Assembly: GCA_024689085.1 (NCBI GenBank)
Contig: JAILDT010000068.1
Span: forward strand, 1 to 40,616
DNA length: 40,616 bases
Direction of reading: 5' to 3'
Source: Clostridia bacterium
Lineage (GTDB): Bacteria > Bacillota > Clostridia > Peptostreptococcales > Anaerovoracaceae
The notes under the pieces are model-generated. The model saw only the letters and a program-made list of their open reading frames with translations, was not told where the DNA came from and searched no databases. A program made the translations under genes and the position numbers. This document shows, piece by piece, positions 32,780 to 40,616 of the stretch (position 1 is the first letter of the stretch; the number at the start of each line of letters is the position of its first letter).

Positions 32780-33011
32780 CTGCCATGACGGGAACAAATC
32801 GAAATACGACGTCTCAACAGAGAGCGGCCATCTGGTGAAAGACCGCAGACGCGTTTCGGTGTCTCACCCCCGAGCGGAAGCTTTAATGAGCGGCCTGTCC
32901 CTCTGGTTGATGGACCTGATACAGGCAAGAAGAGTGGTACCGCGGAATATTACTGCTATATGCAGAATTTCGTCTCTTTACAATCAATGATTGCTGAAGA
33001 GACGTTTTTTT
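32780..33011 (+). ncRNA. Leucine-type T-box leader
   Basis: A T-box riboswitch that senses uncharged tRNA. The stem I distal region has AGAGCGGCCATCTGGTGAAAGACC, split by the bulge, and the T-box core reads AGAGTGGTACCGCGG (32931-32945). The UGGU bulge would pair with the acceptor end of a tRNA carrying A73, as in tRNA-Leu. A CTC at 32863-32865 is the likely leucine specifier codon, consistent with leuA downstream. Low charged tRNA-Leu would prevent termination and turn on leuACDB. Confidence 0.93.
32971..33011 (+). terminator. T-box terminator before leuA
   Basis: CGTCTCTT (32971-32978) pairs with AAGAGACG (32997-33004), followed by seven T. A second arm CGTCTTCAGC (33021-33030) can pair with 32993-33004 and may compete. 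Confidence 0.9.
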
Positions 33012-33060
33012 ATACCAAAACGTCTTCAGCAGTCGCTCATGCAACAGAAAGGAAGAAGAA

Positions 33061-34806
33061 ATGGCGACGATGAAGAATCACACAAAGTACAAACCGGGCT
33101 ATTACCCGCCGCCGCAGGACAGTTTCGAGTGGGTAAAGAAAGATCATGTGACGGCACCTCCAAGATGGTGCAGCGTAGACCTGAGGGATGGCAATCAGGC
33201 TCTCATTGAGCCTATGACCCTGCAGGAAAAACTGGACATGTTCAAATATCTGTGTCGCATCGGTTTCAAGGAGATCGAGGTTGGCTTCCCTGCTGCTTCC
33301 GATACGGAATATGAATTCATGCGCAGACTGGTCCAGGACAACCTGATTCCTGACGACGTGGTGATCCAGGTGCTTACACAGTCCAGACGGCACATCATCG
33401 AGAAAACCTTCGAAGCACTGCAGGGCGTGAAGCATGCGGTTGTTCATCTGTACAACTCCGTCTCCTTCGCCCAGCGCCAGCAGGTGTTCCGGGCGTCACA
33501 GGATGAAGTCAAGAAGATTGCGACGGACGGCGCCAAACTGATCAGGGAAATTGCGGCGCACCATCCGGATACCCATTACCAGTACGAGTATTCTCCAGAA
33601 AGCTTCACCGGCACTGAGATGGAATACGCACTCGACGTATGCAACGCAGTCATCGATATCTGGGATCCGACGCCTGATAACAAAGTCATCATCAATCTGC
33701 CGGCGACGGTGGAAATGTCCATGCCGCACATCTTCGCCAACCAGGTGGAATATATCAGCAATAACCTCCATAACCGGGACAGTGTCTGCATCTCACTGCA
33801 TCCGCACAATGACAGAGGAACAGCTGTTGCGGCTGCTGAACTGGGCCTCCTCGCCGGGGGTGACAGAATCGAAGGCACCCTCTTTGGCAACGGGGAGCGC
33901 ACAGGTAACGTGGACATCGTCACACTGGCCATGAATATGTACAGTCACGGCGTGGATCCCGAACTGGACTTCTCCCATATGCCGGACGTGGTGGGTGCAT
34001 ACGAACATTTCACCGGCCTGGAAGTCAGCCCGCGTCATCCTTACAGCGGCTCCCTTGTCTTTGCGGCGTTCTCGGGATCCCATCAGGACGCCATCGCCAA
34101 GGGCATGAACTGGCGCGAGGAAACAGACCCTTCCAGGTGGACCGTCCCATATCTGCCAATCGATCCGCATGACGTAGGACGTAAGTATGACGGCAATGTG
34201 ATCAGAATCAACAGCCAGTCCGGCAAAGGCGGCGTAGCATACCTCATCAAGCGCGACCACGGCTTCGACATTCCGCAGATGATGCGGCCTGAAGTCGGCT
34301 ACCTCATGAAGGGTATTTCAGACAGGCGTGCCGAAGAACTGTCAGCGGACGAAATCTTCCGGATCTTCAAGGAAGAGTATATCAACTACTTCGATCCGCT
34401 CGACATCACCCATGCAACGTTCAGCCATCTGTCCTCGACGAAGAGCGAAGGCGACGAGGCCTATGGCGTGAAGATGCGCGTGGTGATCAACGATGCGGTC
34501 TATCATCTGGAGGCTGCAGGAAACGGACGTCTGGACGCAGTCAGCAACGCCCTCAGAAAAACAGAATACAACTTCAGTAACTATGAATTCATCACCTATT
34601 CGGAACACGCCATCAGCGCTGATTCGAACTCCATGGCCGCCGCCTATATCTGCATTGCGGACAAGGAAGGCAATCAGTACTGGGGAGTTGGTACGCAGGC
34701 AGACATCATACTGGCATCCGTTAACGCACTGGTCAGCGCCCTGAACAGAATGAACAGGCACACCCACTTCCTCGATGAAGATGAGGCAAGGAGCGAGGCC
34801 GTCTAG
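33061..34806 (+). CDS. leuA: 2-isopropylmalate synthase, type 2
   Basis: LeuA condenses 2-ketoisovalerate with acetyl-CoA, the first committed leucine step. The 581-residue protein is of the longer type 2 form: N-terminal YYPPPQDSFEWVKKDHV, metal/catalytic motif DLRDGNQAL (Asp40), metal ligands in SLHPHNDRGTAVAA, GTLFGNGERTGN, and a C-terminal leucine-binding regulatory domain (about residues 440-570). A purine-rich AAAGGAAG ribosome site precedes ATG 33061. Confidence 0.96.
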   Translation: MATMKNHTKYKPGYYPPPQDSFEWVKKDHVTAPPRWCSVDLRDGNQALIEPMTLQEKLDMFKYLCRIGFKEIEVGFPAASDTEYEFMRRLVQDNLIPDDVVIQVLTQSRRHIIEKTFEALQGVKHAVVHLYNSVSFAQRQQVFRASQDEVKKIATDGAKLIREIAAHHPDTHYQYEYSPESFTGTEMEYALDVCNAVIDIWDPTPDNKVIINLPATVEMSMPHIFANQVEYISNNLHNRDSVCISLHPHNDRGTAVAAAELGLLAGGDRIEGTLFGNGERTGNVDIVTLAMNMYSHGVDPELDFSHMPDVVGAYEHFTGLEVSPRHPYSGSLVFAAFSGSHQDAIAKGMNWREETDPSRWTVPYLPIDPHDVGRKYDGNVIRINSQSGKGGVAYLIKRDHGFDIPQMMRPEVGYLMKGISDRRAEELSADEIFRIFKEEYINYFDPLDITHATFSHLSSTKSEGDEAYGVKMRVVINDAVYHLEAAGNGRLDAVSNALRKTEYNFSNYEFITYSEHAISADSNSMAAAYICIADKEGNQYWGVGTQADIILASVNALVSALNRMNRHTHFLDEDEARSEAV

Positions 34807-34830
34807 ATTGGCAGAAAGGATAATCATAAT

Positions 34831-36108
34831 ATGGGAATGACAATGACACAAAAGATACTGGCAGCCCACGCGGGGCTTGCATCAGTCAGCGCCGGGCAGC
34901 TCATTAATGCCCGCCTGGACATGACGCTGGCCAACGATATCACGGGTCCGGTATCCATCAATGAATTCGACGGAGCCGGTTTTGACAGTGTATTCGACAA
35001 AAGCCGCATTTCTCTCGTCATGGACCACTTCACACCGAATAAAGATATCAAAAGCGCTGAGCAGTGCAAAAAATGCCGCGCCTTCGCGAAGAGATTCGAC
35101 ATAGACAACTTCTACGATGTGGGCGACATGGGCATCGAACATGCCCTGCTGCCGGAGAAAGGACTGGTCGCTCCGGGAGACGTCATCATCGGTGCAGACT
35201 CACACACCTGCACGTACGGAGCAGTCGGGGCTTTTTCGACCGGTGTTGGTTCCACGGATCTGGCGGCAGGAATGGCCACAGGGCAGGCCTGGTTCAAGGT
35301 GCCGGAAGCCCTCAGGTTCAACCTTACCGGATCTCTGCAGGAATGCGTCAGCGGCAAGGACGTCATCCTCCACATCATCGGCATGATCGGTGTCGACGGT
35401 GCCCTGTACCGCTCAATGGAATTCACCGGTCCAGGCGTTGCGGCACTGTCGATGGACGACAGGCTCTGCATCTGCAACATGGCTATCGAAGCCGGTGGCA
35501 AAAACGGAATATTCCCTGTCGACGAAGTGACGGAGCAGTTCATCAAGGAAAGGACAGACAGACCGTATGATGTTTTTGCGGCAGATGATGACGCGGAGTA
35601 CGCGGCCGTCTACGACATCGACTTGTCATCGATTCGTCCGACAGTCTCTTTCCCTCACCTGCCTGAGAATACGAAGACCGTCGATGAAGTCGGCGATATT
35701 CCGATCGACCAGGTGGTGATCGGCTCATGCACTAACGGCAGATTCTCCGATATGAAGGCTGCCGCAGAAATACTCGCCGGCAGGCACATCGCGCCGGGTG
35801 TCAGAGGGATCATCATTCCGGCCACTCAGAAAGTTTACAAAGACTGCATCAAGGCGGGATTCATCGATATATTCATCGATGCAGGGTGCGTAGTTTCCAC
35901 GCCGACGTGCGGACCATGCCTCGGCGGGCACATGGGCATTCTGGCAAGCGGTGAACGCTGCGTCGCGACGACGAACAGAAACTTCGTCGGCCGCATGGGC
36001 GCTGTCGATTCGGAAATATATCTTGCCAGCCCTCAGGTGGCAGCGGCATCGGCACTGGCCGGGCGCATCGCGGGCCCGGACGACTTCAGACCGGAAAGGA
36101 GCAGATAA
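34831..36108 (+). CDS. leuC: 3-isopropylmalate dehydratase large subunit
   Basis: A 425-residue aconitase-type enzyme that isomerises 2- to 3-isopropylmalate with LeuD. The [4Fe-4S] cysteines are in VIGSCTNGR and [31 protein letters not shown] (two adjacent parts) and the RNFVGRMG end are family hallmarks. AAAGGA lies about ten bases before ATG. The short type fits the bacterial/archaeal two-subunit form. Confidence 0.96.
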   Translation: MGMTMTQKILAAHAGLASVSAGQLINARLDMTLANDITGPVSINEFDGAGFDSVFDKSRISLVMDHFTPNKDIKSAEQCKKCRAFAKRFDIDNFYDVGDMGIEHALLPEKGLVAPGDVIIGADSHTCTYGAVGAFSTGVGSTDLAAGMATGQAWFKVPEALRFNLTGSLQECVSGKDVILHIIGMIGVDGALYRSMEFTGPGVAALSMDDRLCICNMAIEAGGKNGIFPVDEVTEQFIKERTDRPYDVFAADDDAEYAAVYDIDLSSIRPTVSFPHLPENTKTVDEVGDIPIDQVVIGSCTNGRFSDMKAAAEILAGRHIAPGVRGIIIPATQKVYKDCIKAGFIDIFIDAGCVVSTPTCGPCLGGHMGILASGERCVATTNRNFVGRMGAVDSEIYLASPQVAAASALAGRIAGPDDFRPERSR

Positions 36109-36600
36109 ATGAACGCAAAAGGAAGAGTACATAAATACGGAAACAACATCGACACAGATGTCATCATTCCGGCGCGCTATCTCAACACGCAGGACCACAA
36201 GGAACTGGCCAGTCACTGCATGGAGGATATCGACACTGATTTCACGAAGAAAGTCTGTGAAGGCGACATCATGGTCGGCGGTGAAAATTTCGGCTGCGGC
36301 TCATCCAGAGAGCACGCGCCGATCGCGATCAAAGCGTCCGGCATCAGTTGCGTGATTGCTTCCACTTTCGCCCGCATCTTCTACCGCAACGCCATCAATA
36401 TCGGCCTGCCGATTCTGGAGTGCCCTGAGGCAAGCAAAGGCATCGAAGCTGGAGATGAGGTCGCCGTGGATTTTGATTCCGGCGTGATTACAAACCTTAC
36501 CAAGGGAGAAACATATAAAGCCCAGCCGTTCCCGGAGTTCATTCAGAACATCATCCGCAGCGGCGGACTCATGAATTCAATCAGACATAGCAACGAATAA
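36109..36600 (+). CDS. leuD: 3-isopropylmalate dehydratase small subunit
   Basis: A 163-residue swivel-domain subunit that completes the LeuCD active site. It has [35 protein letters not shown] and a [16 protein letters not shown] segment. It starts directly after the leuC stop (TAAATG) with AAAGGAG seven bases upstream. Confidence 0.96.
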   Translation: MNAKGRVHKYGNNIDTDVIIPARYLNTQDHKELASHCMEDIDTDFTKKVCEGDIMVGGENFGCGSSREHAPIAIKASGISCVIASTFARIFYRNAINIGLPILECPEASKGIEAGDEVAVDFDSGVITNLTKGETYKAQPFPEFIQNIIRSGGLMNSIRHSNE

Positions 36601-36612
36601 GGAGTAATAGAA

Positions 36613-37683
36613 TTGGAATACAATATTGCAGTCGTTCGGGGCGATGGAATCGGCCCTGAAGTCATACAGGAAACCATCAAAGTGCTCGATGCAGTCGGCA
36701 ACAGATTCGGACACAAGTTCAACTACAACTATGTGCTTGCAGGCGGCGAAGCTATCGACGTGACAGGAAGATGTCTGCCGGACGAAACGGTTGCCGCCGC
36801 AAAAGCAGCAGACGCTGTTCTCCTCGGCGCTGTAGGCGGTCCGAAGTGGGACACGCTGCCGGGGGATGAACGTCCTGAACGTGCCCTCCTCGGCCTGCGC
36901 AAAAGCCTGGGGCTCTTCGCGAATCTCCGGCCTGCCATGGTATTCGATGAGTTGGCGGATGCATCTCCTCTGAAACCGGAAATCATAGATGGCGGTCTGG
37001 ATATCGTCGTAGTACGTGAGCTGACCGGCGGCATTTACTTCGGTGAAAAGGGATTCAAAGACACAAATATGGGACTTGCCGCCTACGATGTCGAACAGTA
37101 TTCAGAAGAAGAAGTGCGTCGTATCGCCCGGGTCGCCTTTGACATGGCGATGAAACGGAACAGGCACGTGACCAGTATCGATAAGGCGAACGTTCTGGAA
37201 AGTTCCCGTCTCTGGCGTCGTATCGTCGCAGAAATCGCTGCGGACTATCCTGACGTAACACTCGATAATATGTATGTAGACAACGGCGCCATGCAACTGG
37301 TCAGAAACCCGAAACAGTTCGATGTCATCGTGACCAGCAACATCTTCGGGGATATCCTCTCCGACGAAGCCAGCCAGATCACAGGCTCTATCGGCATGCT
37401 GCCGTCAGCCAGTTTGGCAGACGGTAACTTCGGCATGTACGAGCCGGTACACGGCTCCGCACCGGACATCGCAGGAACCGGCAAGGCCAACCCGATGGCA
37501 GCCATCCTTTCTGCGGGCATGATGCTCCGGTACACCTTCGGCCTGGGCGAGGAAGCCGATGCCATCGAAAACGCAGTCCGCGCATTTCTCGAAGCCGGCT
37601 GCCGCACCTTTGACATCGCCGTCGACGGTACAGTGCCATTGACAACATCAGAAACAGGCGACAAAGTATCGTCACTGATATAG
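36613..37683 (+). CDS. leuB: 3-isopropylmalate dehydrogenase
   Basis: LeuB oxidatively decarboxylates 3-isopropylmalate with NAD to give 2-ketoisocaproate. The 356-residue protein shows [75 protein letters not shown] and [18 protein letters not shown]. It starts at TTG (36613) with AAGGAG eight bases upstream. It is the last gene of the leucine operon. Confidence 0.96.
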   Translation: MEYNIAVVRGDGIGPEVIQETIKVLDAVGNRFGHKFNYNYVLAGGEAIDVTGRCLPDETVAAAKAADAVLLGAVGGPKWDTLPGDERPERALLGLRKSLGLFANLRPAMVFDELADASPLKPEIIDGGLDIVVVRELTGGIYFGEKGFKDTNMGLAAYDVEQYSEEEVRRIARVAFDMAMKRNRHVTSIDKANVLESSRLWRRIVAEIAADYPDVTLDNMYVDNGAMQLVRNPKQFDVIVTSNIFGDILSDEASQITGSIGMLPSASLADGNFGMYEPVHGSAPDIAGTGKANPMAAILSAGMMLRYTFGLGEEADAIENAVRAFLEAGCRTFDIAVDGTVPLTTSETGDKVSSLI

Positions 37684-37705
37684 ATCGACCACGACAAGCC
37701 CTCCT

Positions 37706-37748
37706 CAAAAAAACAACTCCGGAGTCCACCACTCCGGAGCTGTTTTTT
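37706..37748. terminator. Bidirectional terminator after leuB and rubredoxin
   Basis: CAACTCCGGAGT (37714-37725) pairs with ACTCCGGAGCTG (37731-37742), followed by six T on the plus strand and preceded by seven A (U-tract on the minus strand). It serves both convergent genes. Confidence 0.9.
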
Positions 37749-37756
37749 CTTATCTG

Positions 37757-37918
37757 TTATTCGACTTTCTGGAACATGTCCTTTCCTACGCCGCAGACCG
37801 GGCACTCCCAGTCATCAGGCAGCTCTTCAAAAGGTGTTCCCGGAGCGATGCCGTGATCCGGATCGCCCTCTGCAGGGTCATATACATGTCCGCAAGGTCC
37901 GCATTCATACTTATCCAT
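37757..37918 (-). CDS. Rubredoxin
   Basis: A 53-residue one-iron electron carrier. It begins [15 protein letters not shown], contains [15 protein letters not shown] and ends with [15 protein letters not shown]. The four iron cysteines are arranged as CxxCG and CPxCG, and the aromatic residues of the fold are present. The first loop reads CGHVYDP rather than the usual CGYVYDP. AAGGAG lies seven bases before ATG. It ends at the shared terminator and probably supports oxygen or peroxide reduction; the flavodiiron protein already has its own rubredoxin domain. Confidence 0.95.
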   Translation of the reverse strand: MDKYECGPCGHVYDPAEGDPDHGIAPGTPFEELPDDWECPVCGVGKDMFQKVE

Positions 37919-37984
37919 AGTGTTGCTCCTTTCAAATCTGATAGCTGTTTCTCAGCAATGTGTCGATAGTAAAATTATAATTGT

Positions 37985-40342
37985 CTACAGGGCCGGTGTC
38001 CAGTAGTACTCGCCGTAGATATCCGTAAACCGGTAAGTGATGACAGACTTCGTCTGCTCCAGATCGACGTTGGAAATCACGATTTTGTCCGGATCCTCTA
38101 CCTTCATCGTGCCGATGTCATAGGTCTCTTTGTCGCCGCCGTTGATTGGATAATAGTCGCATGTGAATGTGAGCTCATCTCCCTCGGCAAGCTCCGCGTC
38201 GATCTTCGCTTCGGCCTCTGTCACTTCCTCATCGTAGTCGTACTGCACGCCGACCACATATCCCTGTTCTCTTTCATTGTCAAAGGCGAGATACAGTTTC
38301 GCCATTTCGCCGTTGAGCTCACACGGCACGTACCCTTTGATGCAGTAAGCATCGCCGTCCTCCAGCGTTTCTGTATGGTAGTACGCTACGGTCTTGCCGT
38401 TCAGCGCGAGCCATGAGTTCTCTTCATTCGGAATCAGATTTCCTTCGCTGTCGAAATCGAACACGTTATCGAGTCCCAGATCCAGGTAACCGTCCCCGAC
38501 CTGATAGAGCATGGACTTGTCCGCAGTCTGTACCAGCGACCACTGCCCTTCCGGCATGGAAATGCACTTCTGTCCCTGGGTGTTTTCCGTCCACTGCAGA
38601 TTGTTTTTGTCCAGGCAGTTCTTGGCGATGTAGCCTGCTGCTTCGATCGGCTCAAGTCCTCCATCCTGCAGGAAGCTTGAATTGCTGGAATCCAGTCCTT
38701 CGATGTTCGCCCGGTCAACGCCTCTTCCGGAGAACAGCGACTGGATGAGCTGGTTCATCGCTTCGCCAGACATATCACTGCCAGTGTTCGTATTGCCGCC
38801 AAAGATGGACTGGAACGGTGACGTGGTGCCGCCGCCGACAGCCTGTCCGCTCGCCTGCATCTGGGCAAACATTCTGATTGCGCTGGTGTAGCTTTCATCC
38901 ATACCGATCTCGTTGTAAGTCTGGGACATGTAGTCCACGGTACCGATTCTCTTGTATGGGAAGTAAATCGAAAGTCCGTATGCATTTGTGACATTCGGTG
39001 ATGTTCTGTTGTATTTCACTGCGCTCAGCAGAGTCTGCGCCAGTTCCTTGGACTCCTTGGTGCCCAGCCTCTCGCTGAAGTGAACCAGATCGATCTGGTC
39101 GATGGCTGTACTCGCAGCAAACTCCTTGGTTCCGCCTCTTGCCGTCGCAATGGTCTTGTAATCGCCGTCCTTGATGATGCTCTGCGCCTTTGTCGCAAAA
39201 GCATTCAGATCTTCAGGAACGGTCTGGCTGAGTTCCGCCAGGTCTACAATCGACAATGTCGTCTGCTGGTTTCCTCTGATCTTCGCGCTTTCCGTGGTAA
39301 AGTCATCGACGATCGTCTTGCCGATATCCAGCGTCGGCGTGGACGTGTTCTTCGACAAATCCGTCAGCCAGTTCGTGTAGTACCAGCCTTTGCCCGGTTC
39401 CATCTCCTCGCTGCTGATAAGATAGTCCGCGCGGTCGCTGAGCATAAGCGCCGTTTCTGTCGTCGCCATGAGGCACGCGTCGAATCCGATAAAGTCAAAC
39501 TTGACTTTGGAATTCTTCAGCGCCTGATCGATTCTTTCCAGAGACATAGACTTCGGATAAGAGTTTTTCTGGTCGTATCCGAACCCGCTGGCTGATCCGC
39601 CGCCGTGGTCCCACAGAATCAGCATATTCCGGTTCGCCGGGAAGTTCTGCGCGGTCCACTGAATGAAACTGCGGAGTGTCGCCGGGTCTGTCATGGCGCC
39701 GTTACCGGCGTTCTGTACGAGGCATTTGAAGTTGCCGTTCGTGACCTGATAGACCTGGTTGACGCTGCTGCTGATGACATTGTTTCGCCACTGTTTACAG
39801 CCTCCAGTGAATACGATAAGATTCACTTTGTCTGACACATCAGCATTCAGCATCTCCTGCAGATCGTAGGTTCCCATTCCACCGTTGGACTCCAGGTCCG
39901 TACCGCACATGTAGACCATGATGGTTACGGTGTCCTTGCCGTCGCCCAGGATCTTCGTGAACTTATCTCTGGCCGCAGGATCAACTTCTCTGTTGAGCTG
40001 CCCCGTGTTTGCCTCGGAATACCATCCGTTGGTCGTCTGCGGCGTATTGTTGTAGTACTGCTGCGCAGGCTGACTGTCTCCGCTGAAGAGATTGCCGAGC
40101 CCGCCCAGAGTCGCGCCGCCTCCGCCAAAGAGGAGTATCGCAGCGATGATGATAATCTTGATCAGTCCACCGCCTCCGCCGCTGCGGGTGCCGCCGCTTC
40201 CGCTGTAGCCCCCATGACCGCCGGAGCTGACGTGACCGCTGCTGAATCCGCCGGAGCTGTGGCTGCCGTGCGGTCTGCTTCCGCTGAGAGAATTCGTTCC
40301 GCCTGTTTTGAACGTCTTTCTCGATTTAGGTCTGTTATCCAT
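37985..40342 (-). CDS. Clostripain-family (C11) cysteine peptidase, membrane anchored
   Basis: A 785-residue protein. Residues 1-57 are Gly/Ser/His-rich and basic; a membrane helix lies at about 60-76. The C11 peptidase domain starts near 137 (VTIMVYMCGTDLES) and contains the catalytic histidine in LWDHGGG (His246) and cysteine in GFDACLMATTE (Cys290). A long C-terminal part (about 500-785) has beta-rich repeats. The N-terminal glycine-rich cytoplasmic tail is unusual for an exported peptidase. The ATG at 40342 follows GAGGAAGG; an ATG five codons upstream (40357) is possible. Confidence 0.85.
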   Translation of the reverse strand: MDNRPKSRKTFKTGGTNSLSGSRPHGSHSSGGFSSGHVSSGGHGGYSGSGGTRSGGGGGLIKIIIIAAILLFGGGGATLGGLGNLFSGDSQPAQQYYNNTPQTTNGWYSEANTGQLNREVDPAARDKFTKILGDGKDTVTIMVYMCGTDLESNGGMGTYDLQEMLNADVSDKVNLIVFTGGCKQWRNNVISSSVNQVYQVTNGNFKCLVQNAGNGAMTDPATLRSFIQWTAQNFPANRNMLILWDHGGGSASGFGYDQKNSYPKSMSLERIDQALKNSKVKFDFIGFDACLMATTETALMLSDRADYLISSEEMEPGKGWYYTNWLTDLSKNTSTPTLDIGKTIVDDFTTESAKIRGNQQTTLSIVDLAELSQTVPEDLNAFATKAQSIIKDGDYKTIATARGGTKEFAASTAIDQIDLVHFSERLGTKESKELAQTLLSAVKYNRTSPNVTNAYGLSIYFPYKRIGTVDYMSQTYNEIGMDESYTSAIRMFAQMQASGQAVGGGTTSPFQSIFGGNTNTGSDMSGEAMNQLIQSLFSGRGVDRANIEGLDSSNSSFLQDGGLEPIEAAGYIAKNCLDKNNLQWTENTQGQKCISMPEGQWSLVQTADKSMLYQVGDGYLDLGLDNVFDFDSEGNLIPNEENSWLALNGKTVAYYHTETLEDGDAYCIKGYVPCELNGEMAKLYLAFDNEREQGYVVGVQYDYDEEVTEAEAKIDAELAEGDELTFTCDYYPINGGDKETYDIGTMKVEDPDKIVISNVDLEQTKSVITYRFTDIYGEYYWTPAL

Positions 40343-40496
40343 TTTAACCTTCCTCATAGTGTTTCCATACTATAGGTTTCCGATTCATTAAACCACATTT
40401 GCGGCCTTTATTCAAGCAAAGCAGCAGAGTTGTTTCTCCATTCTGAGCCCGCCAAACATTAATAAAAGTAAATGGAACGGCAGCGCTCTCAGGTTG

Positions 40497-40502
40497 TATA
40501 AT
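40497..40502 (+). promoter_or_regulatory. Possible -10 box before the right-edge gene
   Basis: TATAAT at 40497-40502, with only a weak TGGAAC at the -35 position. The 235-base gap between the peptidase start and the next gene shows nothing else recognisable. Confidence 0.3.
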
Positions 40503-40577
40503 ATAGCCGTAGAGGTGCGCATTACCGTACCACAATCAACACTGAAACAAATGCGCGCACCGCGCAGGGAGGGAAAT

Positions 40578-40616
40578 ATGAGAGAATATATGAGGAAACT
40601 GTTGATGGCAGGACTT
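40578..40616 (+). CDS. Start of a gene running off the right edge
   Basis: An ATG at 40578 has GGGAGGG four bases upstream and opens MREYMRKLLMAGL. A second ATG four codons later is an alternative. The basic then hydrophobic start may be a signal peptide, but the fragment is too short to name. Confidence 0.5.
   Translation, partial: MREYMRKLLMAGL

Noticed and set aside
1-40616. Insertion sequences, phage genes, CRISPR arrays, tRNA or rRNA genes.
   Set aside because: No transposase, integrase, regularly spaced repeats or tRNA/rRNA-like segments were recognised; codon use and spacing look uniform across the window.

Overview
The window comes from an anaerobic Bacillota (Clostridia-type) chromosome of moderately high G+C. 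This rests on strong AAGGAG-type ribosome sites, a leucine T-box, intrinsic terminators, a multidomain flavodiiron protein with rubredoxin, a type-2 LeuA, a clostripain-family peptidase and the oxygen-independent (Cbi) cobalamin route. The species cannot be named from the sequence alone.

Layout. (1) Positions 1-9870, minus strand: an operon with a cobalamin riboswitch runs cbiL - ABC ATPase - ABC-2 permease - cbiK - membrane-anchored NEAT-like protein - sirC - hemC - cobA/hemD - hemB - DUF819 transporter-like gene, ending at a terminator near 290. A partial anchored protein lies at the left edge. (2) Positions 9870-12475, plus strand: a divergent promoter and second cobalamin riboswitch drive a lipoprotein version of the cobalt chelatase CbiK and a lipoprotein paralogue of the NEAT-like protein. 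(3) Positions 28124-12492, minus strand: a third cobalamin riboswitch and an extra structured leader precede a 15-gene, tightly overlapping operon: cbiD-F-G-H-J-ET-A-B-cobD-cbiP-cbiC-btuF-btuC-btuD-DUF6506-like. (4) Positions 32535-28144, minus strand: four-domain flavodiiron protein, small membrane protein, asnS and an acidic unknown. (5) Positions 32725-37748, plus strand: promoter, leucine T-box and leuA-leuC-leuD-leuB. (6) Positions 37757-40616: a 53-residue rubredoxin and a clostripain-like peptidase on the minus strand, then the start of a plus-strand gene.

Together the cobalamin genes cover 5-aminolevulinate to adenosylcobinamide phosphate: HemB, HemC, HemD, SUMT, precorrin-2 dehydrogenase, CbiK, then CbiL/H/G/F/D/ET/J/C, amidation by CbiA/CbiP, and side-arm attachment by CobD/CbiB. 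A BtuFCD-type importer is in the same operon. Absent from the window are hemA/hemL, a corrinoid adenosyltransferase, lower-ligand genes (cobU/cobS/cobT/cobC) and a cobalt transporter; they may lie elsewhere.

The most unusual points are: two parallel chelatase plus NEAT-like pairs, one with a cytosolic chelatase and one wholly extracellular; a CCCCCTAGGGGGG palindrome between the divergent riboswitch promoters; an inverted repeat over the -35 of the cbiD promoter; and a hairpin with a predicted pseudoknot between the cobalamin riboswitch terminator and cbiD that may be a second regulatory RNA.
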